Of a stretch of 64,000 bases of DNA, positions 27,717-36,882 are shown in pieces. Origin of the DNA: Halorussus lipolyticus (GTDB taxonomy: Archaea; Halobacteriota; Halobacteria; Halobacteriales; Haladaptataceae); NCBI RefSeq assembly GCF_029338375.1, contig NZ_CP119804.1:2624955-2688954 (forward strand), read 5' to 3'. The stretch's first letter is position 1; the number at the start of each line of letters is the position of its first letter. The notes under the pieces are model-generated. The model did no database searches. It was not told the origin of the DNA and saw only the letters and a list, made by a program, of their open reading frames with translations. Made by a program: the position numbers and the translations under genes.

Positions 27717-28508
27717 ATGAGCGTCTTCGCGGACCTACACGTCCACACTACGAACTCCGACGGCGAGATGGAACTGTCGGAGGTGCCCGAGGCCGCCCGC
27801 GATGCGGGCGTCTCGGTCGTGGCCATCACCGACCACGACCGACTTCACCCCGAACTCCCGACGCCGGTCACGGCGTTCGAGGGCGTCACGGTCGTCCACG
27901 GCATCGAACTGCGCGTCGAACCCGAGGACGGCGAGCGCGTGGACCTGCTGGGCTACGGCGTCACGCCGACGCCGGACCTCGTGGACGAACTCGACCGCAT
28001 TCAGGCCGACCGCAAGGAGCGCGGCCGGAAGATAATCGCAAACGTCGAGGAGTCCCTCGGCGTGGACCTCGGCCTCGAAGCGCGCGAGGGTCTGGGTCGG
28101 CCCCACGTCGCCCGCGCCGTCGTGGACCACCCCGAGACCGACTACGACGAACCCGGCGACGTGTTCGACGACCTCATCGGCAACGACGGTCCCTGCTTCG
28201 TGGCCCGCGACGTGACGCCCTTCGAGCGCGGCGTCGAACTCCTGCAAGACGCCTGCGGACTCGTCGGACTGGCCCACCCCTACCGCTACGACGACCCCGA
28301 GGAGGCCCTGAAACTGACCCGCTACCTCGACGCCGTGGAGCGATACTACCCCTACGGCGACGAGGTAGACGCTCGCCCGGTCGAGCGCGCCATCGCCGAA
28401 TACGACCTGATTCCGACCGGCGGGACCGACGCCCACGGCCACGAGTTGGGGAAGGCGGGCCTGTCGAAACCGGAGTACCGTCACTTCCGGTCGTCGGTCA
28501 ATCTGTAG
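27717..28508 (+). CDS. PHP domain metal-dependent phosphoesterase
   Basis: The 263-residue protein has the PHP motifs in order: DLHVHTTNSDG (7-17), ITDHDR (about 36-41), a central VVHGIELRVE, VGLAHPYRY, and a C-terminal TDAHGHELG. These His/Asp/Glu residues bind a metal cluster. Stand-alone PHP proteins of this type act on nucleotides or other phosphoesters, for example RNase AM or AMP phosphatases. The substrate here is open. It is monocistronic, 209 bp after a divergent gene. Confidence 0.88.
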   Translation: MSVFADLHVHTTNSDGEMELSEVPEAARDAGVSVVAITDHDRLHPELPTPVTAFEGVTVVHGIELRVEPEDGERVDLLGYGVTPTPDLVDELDRIQADRKERGRKIIANVEESLGVDLGLEAREGLGRPHVARAVVDHPETDYDEPGDVFDDLIGNDGPCFVARDVTPFERGVELLQDACGLVGLAHPYRYDDPEEALKLTRYLDAVERYYPYGDEVDARPVERAIAEYDLIPTGGTDAHGHELGKAGLSKPEYRHFRSSVNL

Positions 28509-28934
28509 ATTGCTTTCGGACAGGTATATATTCCCTTATTGTGGGTAATAGTGTCTTTATTTCCGCGGAGAAGTCAGCAGTCGAGCGACGGCCTGACTCC
28601 TTGAGCGACGGAGACGGTGACGGCACCGTGACCGTACTGCAACCGCACGACTCGGCTCTGCCACCGTCATCGCGCCCTGTGCCTCCCCGTCGCCCGTGCG
28701 CAGAACTGCGCACGGGCGGCGGCTCAGCGGGCGAAGCGAGGTAAGGCTCAGAAGACGCGGTGTCTTCCGGCGCGTCCCGCGGATTGTGACATCGAGTGCG
28801 TCCGGTGGTCGGCGACGACTCCGGAACGACAGATTGGGGTGTTACGGCGGGGTATCGGGCCGTTCCTTCGGAAATCGGACACGCTCGGCGCGTCGAACGC
28901 AGACGTTAAATTCCGTGAGGAAGTAGTTCATGAC
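28509..28934. other. 426-bp intergenic region rich in inverted repeats
   Basis: No convincing protein gene is present. Short frames lack the codon bias of the neighbours. The region holds a perfect 12-base-arm inverted repeat at 28692-28717, a smaller one at 28751-28767 (GAAGAC/GTCTTC), and several GC-rich short stems towards the DUF6757 gene. I looked for RNase P and SRP RNA signatures and found none. A structured noncoding RNA or terminator cluster is possible. Confidence 0.4.
28692..28717. terminator. Strong GC-rich hairpin
   Basis: GCCCGTGCGCAG and CTGCGCACGGGC are perfect complements separated by AA. The folded form would have ten or eleven pairs and a small loop. No T-run follows on the plus strand, so calling it a terminator is tentative. 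It could instead be part of a noncoding RNA or a recombination remnant. Confidence 0.35.
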
Positions 28935-29099
28935 ATGCGGTGTCACTACTGCGACCGGGAAGCGTCGTTCGCCCCCGAACTGAACGGCGTGCAGGTGGGT
29001 CTCTGCGACGCGCACTTCCGCGACCAGTTCGAATACCTCGCGGAGACCGACGCGCTGGCGTACCTCCGACAGGAACTGGACGTAGACCGGCCGGAGTAG
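28935..29099 (+). CDS. DUF6757 family small zinc-binding protein
   Basis: The 54-residue protein begins MRCHYCDREASF and continues QVGLCDAHFRDQFEYLAET. One CxxC pair and a CxxH pair form a short zinc-knuckle pattern, as in the haloarchaeal DUF6757 family. The ATG at 28935 fits the family; the in-frame extension to 28839 is noncoding. The role is unknown. Confidence 0.7.
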   Translation: MRCHYCDREASFAPELNGVQVGLCDAHFRDQFEYLAETDALAYLRQELDVDRPE

Positions 29100-29139
29100 C
29101 GACTCCGGAACCCGCGTTCTCCGAAAGAAAAGTGCCCGA

Positions 29140-29592
<453 letters not shown>

Positions 29593-29641
29593 CTACGAAC
29601 CTCCGTGACAGTTTAAATAGGGCCGGGTAGAATGCACCGAC

Positions 29642-30112
29642 ATGGAGAAGGTCCGAATCGAGGAGGTCGAGGCCCGCGCCAGCGGTCCCGCCGAGATAAA
29701 ACGCCCACTCACCGCCGCGCTCGGTGCGACCGGACTCGCGGTGAACTACTACGAACTCGCGCCGGGCGATAGCTTCGCGTTCGGCTATCACGCCCACTCA
29801 GACCAAGAAGAAGTGTTCTACGTCCAGTCCGGCACGGTCACGTTCGAAACCGAGGACACCCCGGTCGAGGTCGGTCCCGGCGAACTCGTGCGGTTCGCGC
29901 CCGGTGAGTACCAGCGAGGAGTCAACGAGGCCGACCGACGCGCCGTCGCCCTCGCTTTGGGTGCCCCGAAGGAGAGCGGCGACCTCGACCTCCGCCGGGA
30001 ATGCCCCGACTGCGGAGAACGGACCTCGAACAGTATCCAGCGCGCCGAGGAGCGCGATGTCCTCGTGACGATTTGCGAGGACTGCGGCGCGGAGACCGGC
30101 CGGTTCGATTAG
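29642..30112 (+). CDS. Cupin domain protein with C-terminal zinc ribbon
   Basis: The 156 residues contain a cupin beta barrel (about 30-115) with motif 1 GYHAHSDQEEVFYVQSG (His/His/Glu metal ligands) and motif 2 PGELVRFAPGEYQRG. A zinc ribbon follows with CPDCGE and CEDCGA (about 120-152). Cupin plus ribbon is a common haloarchaeal layout. The enzyme activity or ligand cannot be stated. A TATA-like TTTAAATAG lies about 30 nt before the ATG. The stop overlaps the convergent small gene by four bases. Confidence 0.8.
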   Translation: MEKVRIEEVEARASGPAEIKRPLTAALGATGLAVNYYELAPGDSFAFGYHAHSDQEEVFYVQSGTVTFETEDTPVEVGPGELVRFAPGEYQRGVNEADRRAVALALGAPKESGDLDLRRECPDCGERTSNSIQRAEERDVLVTICEDCGAETGRFD

Positions 30113-30330
30113 TCTCGCTCGCACTTCGGGTCCGGGCCGAACCGGGTCCACGCCAGTCCCAGCACGCCGACCGTCAGCACCGTCACCAGCACCTGCGCCA
30201 CGCTCGCGCCGAGGCCGCCGGCGACGGCACCGCCGGCCAGCGCGGCCCCGCCGACCGCCGACCCGCCGATACAGCAGAGACTCGCCAGTCCGCCGATTCC
30301 CAGCAGTCCCCACGGAGTGCGTTCGGCCAT
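30109..30330 (-). CDS. Small Gly/Ala-rich membrane protein
   Basis: The 73-residue protein has two hydrophobic stretches (about 7-36 and 42-62). The first is very rich in Gly and Ala and contains a Cys-Cys pair (LASLCCIGGSAVGG). The C-terminus is short and charged (FGPDPKCERD). A two-helix hairpin in the membrane is likely, and no family is assigned. It runs head to head against the aldo/keto reductase, with a 94-bp shared upstream region. Confidence 0.65.
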   Translation of the reverse strand: MAERTPWGLLGIGGLASLCCIGGSAVGGAALAGGAVAGGLGASVAQVLVTVLTVGVLGLAWTRFGPDPKCERD

Positions 30331-30424
30331 ACTCGATGGTCGCAGTGGTATCCCTTCGCTCTTTTGCTCGCTCGGGTTTGCCGACGCGCGTAGCTTTTTG
30401 CCGCCGGACGAACACGCATCGACC

Positions 30425-31216
30425 ATGACGACCATCCCGAGTCCCGGCCTCGGCACGTCCGGGAACGACAATCCCGAGACCTGCGCCGAGACCGTCCGGA
30501 AGGCCCTCGAAATCGGCTATCGACACGTAGACACCGCTCAGATGTACGAGAACGAGGAGGCCGTCGGCGATGGCATCTCGACAAGCGAGGTCCCCCGCGA
30601 GGAGGTCTTTCTCGCCACCAAGGTCCTGCCCGCGAACCTCGCCCCGGAGGACGTGCGTGAGACCACCGACGAGAGTCTGGACCGCCTCGGCGTGGATGCG
30701 GTGGACCTGCTCTACGTCCACTGGCCGATGAAGGCCTACGACGCCAAGAAAACCCTCCCCGTCCTCGACGAGTTGCGCGAGGCCGGCAAGACCGAACACG
30801 TCGCGGTCAGCAACTTCACGACCGAACTGCTGGACGAGGCCCGCGAGATTCTGGACAGTCCCATCGCGGCGAATCAGGTCGAGATGCACCCCCTGCTCCC
30901 CCAAGACGACCTGCTCGACTACTGCCGTCAGCGCGACATCACCGTGGTCGCCTACTCGCCGCTGATGCAGGGCGAGGCCGGCGACGTGGACGTGCTGGCC
31001 GAGATTGCAGACGCTCATGACGTGACGCCCGAGGCGGTCAGTTTGGCGTGGCTAACCCAGCGCGAGGGCGTGGTCCCGATTCCGAAGGCCACCGGCGAGG
31101 ACCACCTTCGGGCCAACTTCGAGGCCCCGACGCTCTCGGACGACGAAATCGCGCGAATCGACGCCATCGAGGAGCGCGAGCGACTGGTGGACCCCGACGA
31201 CGCGGCGTGGAACTGA
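30425..31216 (+). CDS. Aldo/keto reductase
   Basis: The 263-residue TIM-barrel oxidoreductase has the catalytic tetrad D36 and Y41 (HVDTAQMYENE), K66 (LATKVLP) and H99 (LLYVHWP), and the NADPH-binding C-terminal PIPKATGEDHLRANF. It reduces aldehydes or ketones with NAD(P)H. The family is broad and the physiological substrate is not known; 2,5-diketo-gluconate reductase-like enzymes are closest in length and motif. It is monocistronic. Confidence 0.9.
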   Translation: MTTIPSPGLGTSGNDNPETCAETVRKALEIGYRHVDTAQMYENEEAVGDGISTSEVPREEVFLATKVLPANLAPEDVRETTDESLDRLGVDAVDLLYVHWPMKAYDAKKTLPVLDELREAGKTEHVAVSNFTTELLDEAREILDSPIAANQVEMHPLLPQDDLLDYCRQRDITVVAYSPLMQGEAGDVDVLAEIADAHDVTPEAVSLAWLTQREGVVPIPKATGEDHLRANFEAPTLSDDEIARIDAIEERERLVDPDDAAWN

Positions 31217-31237
31217 CGAGACCCCGCTCGCCCCGTC

Positions 31238-31684
31238 TCAGACCGGTTCGATTTCGTCGCCCGATTCGATGACGCCGCCCTCAACTACATCGGCTTCGAG
31301 GCCGCCGCGGTGGACCAGCGCCGAGACGGCACCGTCGTCGGTCAGCGATTCGAGGTGCCCGCAGGGTTCGCAGAGCGCGGTGCCCTCGCAGACGACCTCA
31401 CCCACTCGGAAACGCTCGCCGACGAGGTGGTTGAGCGCGGCATCGCTGGTGGTGAGGTTCCGGCGATGCTCCCCGTCGCGGAGGTCGATTCCGTCGCCGT
31501 CACCTTCCGCGGCAGATTTCAGTGCTTCGGCCTCGATGAGCGTCAGGTCGGCCTTGTCCGTGCCGAAATGGCGGTCCTCACGCACGCCCTCGCCAGCGAC
31601 GACTTCGACCGACTCGCGCTCCTCGGTGTCCGCGCCGGATTCGGGCGCGAGGTGGATGGCTTCGACTGTTCCGGTTCCGTCCAT
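31238..31684 (-). CDS. MOSC domain protein
   Basis: The 148 residues match the MOSC domain: EGVREDRHFG near the start, HRRNLTTSDAALNHLVGERFRVGE in the middle, and the catalytic-type cysteine region ALCEPCGHLESL. MOSC proteins bind sulfur or carry it to molybdenum-cofactor enzymes. Stand-alone forms such as YiiM reduce N-hydroxylated compounds. No molybdoenzyme is adjacent. The next gene upstream is about 300 bp away. Confidence 0.82.
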   Translation of the reverse strand: MDGTGTVEAIHLAPESGADTEERESVEVVAGEGVREDRHFGTDKADLTLIEAEALKSAAEGDGDGIDLRDGEHRRNLTTSDAALNHLVGERFRVGEVVCEGTALCEPCGHLESLTDDGAVSALVHRGGLEADVVEGGVIESGDEIEPV

Positions 31685-31981
31685 AGTCGGGTCTCGGAGC
31701 GGTGGGGCTTAAATCTCCGTGACGAGGGCAGAGCCGGACGGCAAGAAACATTCTTGTTTGGCATACACTGTAGGATGTTTTCTTAACAATTGTATAGGCG
31801 TCCTTATTCGGATTAACTACCGAATCCACAATCTCCGGCGCGCGCTGGCGCGGTGCGGTGACGCTTGTGAGTCGGCAATCCTCAACTCTCGGCGAGCGAC
31901 GACCCCAACACGCCCGAAACCGAGCGACACCGCAGAACGGAATCAGTCCAATTTTGTACCCCCGAAGCAACAGTCCGAGTC

Positions 31982-32572
31982 GTGCCGCGGTTCGACTACC
32001 CCTGCCCAGACTGCCGGACGACGAGCAACCTCCACGGCCCCGACTGCGAGTTCGAGGGCGCGGCGTGGGCCGACATCGAGAAGGCCTACACCGACATCGT
32101 GGCGGTGCTGTCGGCCGACCCGCTCCCCGACGACGCGCTCCGGAACGCGGTCCACGGCCGGTGGAGCAACCTCCATCAGGCCGCCTTGGACCGCCTCCAG
32201 CGCGAACAGCGCGTGATGGAAGACGAGCAGGGACACCTCGAACTGCTGACCGCCGAGGAGTACAAGGAACACGTCACCGAACCCACCATCGAACCCATCA
32301 AGACCGTCGCCCGGAAGGGGTCGGTGCCGGGTGCCCACGACAACGCGGTCTTCGCCATGATAGCGTGGTACGAGATGGTCGGTCTCTCGTGGGACGAGAC
32401 CCGCGAGCGCGTGGTCAACTGGCTTCGAGACACCGGGACGTGGACTCGCGGGGGCTTCGAGGAGTCCTCGCCCCAAGAACTCGTCAACAAGAAGCGCCAC
32501 GTCTACGAGTCGGGCTACGGGTGGAAGGAGAAGGCCGAGGCCGCCAAATCTGTCATCGACCGGAGTCTCTAA
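31982..32572 (+). CDS. Conserved haloarchaeal protein with N-terminal zinc knuckle, GTG start
   Basis: The GTG-started 196-residue protein begins with RFDYPCPDCRTTSNLHGPDCEF, a CxxC plus a third cysteine suggesting metal binding. A long helical region follows to the C-terminus. It includes a segment with DNAVFAMIAWYEMVGLSWDET that looks like a small helical DNA- or protein-contact domain. I recognise it only as a conserved haloarchaeal hypothetical protein. The stop overlaps the convergent PIN gene by four bases. Confidence 0.65.
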   Translation: MPRFDYPCPDCRTTSNLHGPDCEFEGAAWADIEKAYTDIVAVLSADPLPDDALRNAVHGRWSNLHQAALDRLQREQRVMEDEQGHLELLTAEEYKEHVTEPTIEPIKTVARKGSVPGAHDNAVFAMIAWYEMVGLSWDETRERVVNWLRDTGTWTRGGFEESSPQELVNKKRHVYESGYGWKEKAEAAKSVIDRSL

Positions 32573-33111
32573 TCGAGAAGCTCCTCGATGCTTTCGACTG
32601 GCGAACGATAACCCGCTCGCTCCCACGTTTCGAGCCAATCGTCGGCCGTTTCTACCGTTAACTCGTCTCGTGCAACACCGTCGGCAAGAATTCCGACAGA
32701 GCCTGTTATGCCGACCTCGTGTTCCTTGGCGAGTCGTCTCGCGTCTAAGTCGTCAGTTGCCAGAACCCAGTCGGGCCATGTCTTCCGGAAGGCGTGGGCC
32801 TCTCCCCGGTCTAACCTCGCTATCGGGTCTGGTTCGCCGTCTACCGGCGTCGGTTCGAGAACGCGAATCTCGGTAACGGAGTCTTCCGGTGCCGATTCAC
32901 CGGGCTTCAGCCAGTCGAGTGCTGGTTGCAAGTAATCGTATCCTTCGTCTCGTCCTCGCTGGAGTTCTCGCTCGACTTCGGGAACCGTGACTGGAATCGC
33001 AGTCGCGCTCACTAACCAGTTGATGGAGCGGCTTCGAGCGAAGTTCGAGAGGACAGTCGTGTCGAAGACGATTGGCGTCGGCCCCTCACTCGTTTGCTCG
33101 TCGGGCAACAT
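32569..33111 (-). CDS. PIN domain protein (DUF3368-type), probable toxin ribonuclease
   Basis: The 180-residue protein has acidic residues in PIN order: D17 in IVFDTTVLSNFAR, E45 in VTVPEVEREL, E104 in LDRGEAHAF, and D120/D121 in VLATDDLDARRLA. They would bind Mg2+ for RNA cleavage. The gene begins inside the UPF0175 gene (26-bp overlap), a typical antitoxin-then-toxin order. The RNA target is unknown. The C-terminal helix region (about 145-180) is longer than in VapC and matches DUF3368 proteins. Confidence 0.82.
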   Translation of the reverse strand: MLPDEQTSEGPTPIVFDTTVLSNFARSRSINWLVSATAIPVTVPEVERELQRGRDEGYDYLQPALDWLKPGESAPEDSVTEIRVLEPTPVDGEPDPIARLDRGEAHAFRKTWPDWVLATDDLDARRLAKEHEVGITGSVGILADGVARDELTVETADDWLETWERAGYRSPVESIEELLD

Positions 33112-33313
33112 CTATCTCGCTCCGCGCATCTTCTCTCGTCTCCGGCCCAAGTCGTAGCTCCACACCCGCCTCGTTTAGAATCTCTTGCATCCGAATCTTG
33201 GACACGTCGGCGCGTTCGGCGGCCTCCCCGAGCGTCAACTCTCCGAGCGCGTAGCGTCCGACGACAGTGGCAAGTTCCACGTCGTCGGACCCGCCGCGCG
33301 AATCCAGCGACAT
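33086..33313 (-). CDS. UPF0175 family protein, probable antitoxin
   Basis: The 75-residue protein has a beta-strand start and a helix-turn-helix-like segment YALGELTLGEAAERADVS, then KIRMQEILNEAGVEL. This matches UPF0175 proteins, DNA-binding partners of PIN toxins. Antitoxins of this kind usually repress their own operon. The Met at 33313 fits the family; the extension to 33412 runs over the end of pcn. Confidence 0.78.
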   Translation of the reverse strand: MSLDSRGGSDDVELATVVGRYALGELTLGEAAERADVSKIRMQEILNEAGVELRLGPETREDARSEIDVARRANE

Positions 33314-33386
33314 ACGAGAACGTAGTGCTTCTTCCGGTATGAATCTGAGGGAGAGAACGGAGTCGCCGGAAAACCGACAGTCGTCG

Positions 33387-34130
33387 TTAGTCGCTCTGAA
33401 TCCGAGGAGCAAGCATGAACGTGACGTTGCCCTTGCCCTCGGCGATGTCGAAGTGCATCTTGACCGGGAACTCCTCGCCCAACTCGACGCGGACCTCGGC
33501 GTCGCCGGGGATGGCCTTGTTCATGTCCTTGAGGTAGTCGAGGCTGAACAGCGACCGGGCGTCACCGGCCTGCAGGTGTACGAGGTCCTCTTTGTCGAGT
33601 TCGAGGCGCACGTCGTCGGTGTCGCCCTCCGCTTCCACGATGAAGGTCTCCTCGTCGGGGTCCACCGCCAGCGCGATGTGGTCCGAAACCATGTCGGCGG
33701 CCGTGACCGACCGGTCGATGTCCTTGCCCTCCACGACGATTTCGGCGGGCAGGTCGAGGTCCGGGATGTCGGGTTCTTGGCGAATCGAGTCGGGGTCGAT
33801 GAGCGCGAGGGTGTATTCGAGGCCGTCGATTTGGATGTGAAGTTTGCGGGTCTCCTCGTCGAGTTCGAGGTGAACCGGCTGGTCGCCGCTGGCCATGCCG
33901 GCGATGTCTTCGAGTCGGTCGAGATTCACGCCGATGATACCGCCGTCGGCCTCGTAGGACTCGAAGGCCGTCGCGTCGAGTTCGAGGTCCACCATCCCCA
34001 CGTTGGCGGGGTCTACCGCGCGAATAGCCAGACCGTCTTCTTCGAGATGGATTTTACACTCGTCCACCAGCACGCTCACCGAGTCGATAGTGTCCTTGAG
34101 CGTGTCGGCGCTCACAATAGCCTTAAACAT
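33387..34130 (-). CDS. pcn: DNA polymerase sliding clamp PCNA
   Basis: This 247-residue protein is the homotrimeric clamp that tethers replicative polymerases and other enzymes to DNA. It begins [20 protein letters not shown]. It has the two-fold repeated clamp fold, the interdomain region near [11 protein letters not shown], and the family ending [12 protein letters not shown]. Acidic surface residues replace many lysines, as in Haloferax PCNA. The Met at 34130 gives the standard length. The gene is followed by the UPF0175/PIN pair on the same strand. Confidence 0.96.
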   Translation of the reverse strand: MFKAIVSADTLKDTIDSVSVLVDECKIHLEEDGLAIRAVDPANVGMVDLELDATAFESYEADGGIIGVNLDRLEDIAGMASGDQPVHLELDEETRKLHIQIDGLEYTLALIDPDSIRQEPDIPDLDLPAEIVVEGKDIDRSVTAADMVSDHIALAVDPDEETFIVEAEGDTDDVRLELDKEDLVHLQAGDARSLFSLDYLKDMNKAIPGDAEVRVELGEEFPVKMHFDIAEGKGNVTFMLAPRIQSD

Positions 34131-34154
34131 CTTGGAAAGTGGTACGAACCCCCG

Positions 34155-34165
34155 GCATAAAAAAA
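34155..34165 (-). promoter_or_regulatory. TATA-like box of pcn
   Basis: On the minus strand GTTTTTTTATG is centred about 30 nt upstream of the pcn start codon. This is the expected TATA distance for a leaderless transcript. Confidence 0.5.
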
Positions 34166-34275
34166 CACCCGTTCGGGCGCGCACGCGTGAGAAGAACACG
34201 GCAACGACTCTCACGGTGTTCGGCGCGGAGAGAAGTTATCGTAAAAATCGGTCGTTCGGGCCGGCGGTTTCTCGG

Positions 34276-35301
34276 TCAGGCTTTCTCGACTTCGAGGACC
34301 GTCACCATGCCGCTGTCGTCGGCGCGGGTCGAGACGCGCTCCCACCCCGCTTCCGCCAGCAGGTCGGCGTGTTCGTCGTCGGTCCGGACCCGGCCCTCGA
34401 CGCTACTCATCATGTACATGTCGTAGAGCTTCGGGAAGTCGCCGCCGTTGGGTCCGACGACCGGTTCCACGATGAGGACGCGGGCGTCGTCGGGAGCGCT
34501 CTCGCGGATGGTCGAGAGGATTTGGACGTACTCGTCGTCGCCCCAGTCGTGGAGTACGTGTTTGAGGGTGTAGCGGTCGGCCTCGGGCACCGACTCGAAC
34601 ATGTCGCCGCCGACGAGCGAGCATCGGTCCTCGACGCCCAGTTTCGGCGCGACCAGTTCCTCGGTACTCGGCAGGTCGAGGACCGTGCCTTCGAGGTGGG
34701 GGAACTCCGCGAGGAGCTTACACAGCATGTAGCCCCGGCCGCCGGCAACGTCGCAGACGTGCGAGACCGACTCGAAGTCGTAGCCCGCGAGGACCTTCAG
34801 GATGGCCTCGGACTGGACCTGCGTGAGACTGCTCATCCCCTCGTTGAACAACTCGGCGAACGCGGGGTCCTCGCTGGTGCGCTCGAACAGGCCCTGTCCG
34901 TGTTCGCGCTCGAAGGGAGTCGGTTCGCCCTCTCGAACGAAGTCCGGAATCTGGTTCCACGGGGTGACGAAATCGGGCGAGTTGATGATTTCGACCACGC
35001 CGCTCAGCGAGGCCGGGTGGTCAGAGCGCAGGAGCGCGCCCTCGGGAGTCAGGGTGAAGGTCCGCCCTTCGTGTTCGTCCAGTAGGTCAAGCGAGGCCAG
35101 TGCCCGGAGGAGCCTGTACGATTGGTCGGGGTCCAACTCCAGTCCCTCGGCGATGTCGTCGGCGGGGGTCGGCTCCTCGCCCACCGCGTCGAAGACGCCC
35201 AACTCGACCCCGGCGTAGAGGGTCTGGCTTCGCCAGAGGCCGTAGGTCAAATCCATCACGTTCCGGACGGCGTTCGCTCCCGAATCCGCGTTTTCTGTCA
35301 T
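34276..35301 (-). CDS. SAM-dependent O-methyltransferase (methyltransferase family 2)
   Basis: The 341-residue protein has an N-terminal winged-helix dimerisation domain (about 10-95, ending FTLTPEGALLRSD). A class I methyltransferase domain follows with HVCDVAGGRGYMLCKLL for SAM and YTLKHVLHDWGDDEYVQIL, in which the His is the usual catalytic base of plant caffeate and N-acetylserotonin O-methyltransferases. Members act on small hydroxylated aromatics or polyketides, so a secondary-metabolite role is possible. It is a single-gene unit between pcn and the symporter. Confidence 0.85.
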   Translation of the reverse strand: MTENADSGANAVRNVMDLTYGLWRSQTLYAGVELGVFDAVGEEPTPADDIAEGLELDPDQSYRLLRALASLDLLDEHEGRTFTLTPEGALLRSDHPASLSGVVEIINSPDFVTPWNQIPDFVREGEPTPFEREHGQGLFERTSEDPAFAELFNEGMSSLTQVQSEAILKVLAGYDFESVSHVCDVAGGRGYMLCKLLAEFPHLEGTVLDLPSTEELVAPKLGVEDRCSLVGGDMFESVPEADRYTLKHVLHDWGDDEYVQILSTIRESAPDDARVLIVEPVVGPNGGDFPKLYDMYMMSSVEGRVRTDDEHADLLAEAGWERVSTRADDSGMVTVLEVEKA

Positions 35302-35347
35302 GGGTTACCGTGGAAAAACAATGCGAGTACGGTTATTTAAGCCTTGA

Positions 35348-36766
35348 TTAGCTCGCCAGCGAGTCGGGCGTCCACTTGCCAGCCAGCGTCGTGACCAGCA
35401 TCGTGACCGCCGAGGAGCCGATGCCGACGAAGGTGCCGGGGAGCGAACTCGGGCCGGCAATCGTCCAGCCGACCCCCGTGACGACGCCGACGACGATGCC
35501 CGCCAGCACCGGTCGGCCCGAAAGCCAGTCCCACCGGAGCGCGGCGTAGACCGGCACGAGGAAGGCGCAGGTCAGCAGAACTGCTCGCAGGTAGTAGATG
35601 ACGATGATGGTCCCCGGCGGGTCGATGGCGACCCCGGCGGCCGCGAGTCCCGCGGTGACGGCCGAGAACCGGAACACCCGAAGCTTCGTCTCGTCGTCGG
35701 CGTCGGGCCGGAAGTACGAGAAGATGTCGTGGGCGGCGGTGACGCCGGTGCCGTGGAGCATCGTGTCGGTGGTCGAGAGAATCGCGCCCATCGCCGCCAG
35801 AATCAGGAGCGCGCCGATTTCTTGGGGCAGGTACTGAGTGAGCAACAGCGGGAAGGCGGCGTCCGGGTTGTCAACCGGGATGCCCGCGTTGTTGAGCGCG
35901 ACGACTGCGGCCCCGCCGAGGAAGACCATCGCAAAGGAGAACGCCGTGAGGATGACCCCGCTGACCGCGATGTGGGACTTGGCGGTCTTGAGGTCACGGG
36001 TCGCGTTCAGGTGGATGATGGCGCTCTGGCTGGTGAACAGCGTGCCGAAGAACGCCGTCGCGGTGCCGAGGACCCCGATAATCGTCTGGTCGGGCCGGAG
36101 CGGCGTGAGCAGTTCGGGGTCGATGTTCGCCAGTTGGGTGTTGACCGACGCGAGGCCGCCGAGGTCGGTCACGAGGTAGACCGAGACGAAGAAGACGGAC
36201 GCGACCATAACGGTCCCCTGCACGAGGTCGGTCCACGCCACGCTGACGAGACCACCCATCACGGTGTAGGCGATGAAGACGACGGCCACGACCCAGACGA
36301 TGTATTTGTAGTCGATGCCGGTAATCGTCGTCACCAGCAGACTCGCGCCGACCAACTGCATCAGGACGTAGAGCCAGCCGTTCAGGAGCAGGACCACGGC
36401 GGAAATCGGCTTCGCGCCCTCGTAGCCCGTCACGTCCACGATGATGTCGGGCAGGGTGGTGTACTCGAAGCTTCGGACCTTGTGGGCGACGAAGTACATC
36501 CCGCTGAGACCCAGCATGAGGCCGAACTGGATGTTGAGCATCACCGAGTAGCCGTCGGTGTAAATCGCGCCGACCAGACCGATGATGGCGACGGTACTGA
36601 CGAAGTTGGCGACCAGCGACCACGTGGCCAGCGTCGGGCCGAGGTCACGCCCGTAGAGCCAGAAGTCCTCGAGCGACTCGCTCTGCTTGTTCCCCCACGC
36701 GCCCAGCGCCAGCACGCCCAGCAGGTAGACGGCGAACGCGCCGGTGTAGAAGGTGTTCATCGTCAT
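35348..36766 (-). CDS. Sodium:solute symporter (SSS) family transporter
   Basis: The 472-residue protein has about 13 transmembrane helices. Family segments include FWLYGRDLGPTLATWSLVAN, the ARTDLVQG-like stretch VSVAWTDLVQGTVM, and AMGAILSTTDTMLHGTGV in helix 8, part of the sodium site. It imports an organic solute with Na+, but the substrate (amino acid, monocarboxylate or sugar) is not evident. The ATG overlaps the stop of a 39-codon gene, so the two are translated together. Confidence 0.88.
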   Translation of the reverse strand: MTMNTFYTGAFAVYLLGVLALGAWGNKQSESLEDFWLYGRDLGPTLATWSLVANFVSTVAIIGLVGAIYTDGYSVMLNIQFGLMLGLSGMYFVAHKVRSFEYTTLPDIIVDVTGYEGAKPISAVVLLLNGWLYVLMQLVGASLLVTTITGIDYKYIVWVVAVVFIAYTVMGGLVSVAWTDLVQGTVMVASVFFVSVYLVTDLGGLASVNTQLANIDPELLTPLRPDQTIIGVLGTATAFFGTLFTSQSAIIHLNATRDLKTAKSHIAVSGVILTAFSFAMVFLGGAAVVALNNAGIPVDNPDAAFPLLLTQYLPQEIGALLILAAMGAILSTTDTMLHGTGVTAAHDIFSYFRPDADDETKLRVFRFSAVTAGLAAAGVAIDPPGTIIVIYYLRAVLLTCAFLVPVYAALRWDWLSGRPVLAGIVVGVVTGVGWTIAGPSSLPGTFVGIGSSAVTMLVTTLAGKWTPDSLAS

Positions 36767-36882
36767 CGCGGCTCCTCCCGAATCGGCTTGCCGAGCAGAA
36801 TGTGGACGACGAGGTAGTGGACCGCGGCGGCACACCCGGCCATCGCCGTCACGCCGAACGCGGCCGCGGTCGCGTCAGGCAT
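36763..36882 (-). CDS. 39-residue single-helix partner of the symporter
   Basis: This short ORF begins MPDATAAAFGVTAMAG, has one hydrophobic helix (about residues 6-31) and ends GKPIREEPR. Its TGA overlaps the symporter ATG (ATGA). Codons are GC-rich in the third position. Short membrane proteins encoded directly before SSS transporters are known in bacteria as small accessory subunits. I infer a comparable role from position and topology. It may be missed by annotation because of its length. Confidence 0.7.
   Translation of the reverse strand: MPDATAAAFGVTAMAGCAAAVHYLVVHILLGKPIREEPR

Noticed and set aside
28509..28934. RNase P or SRP RNA in the structured gap
   Set aside because: The conserved sequence blocks of these RNAs were not found.
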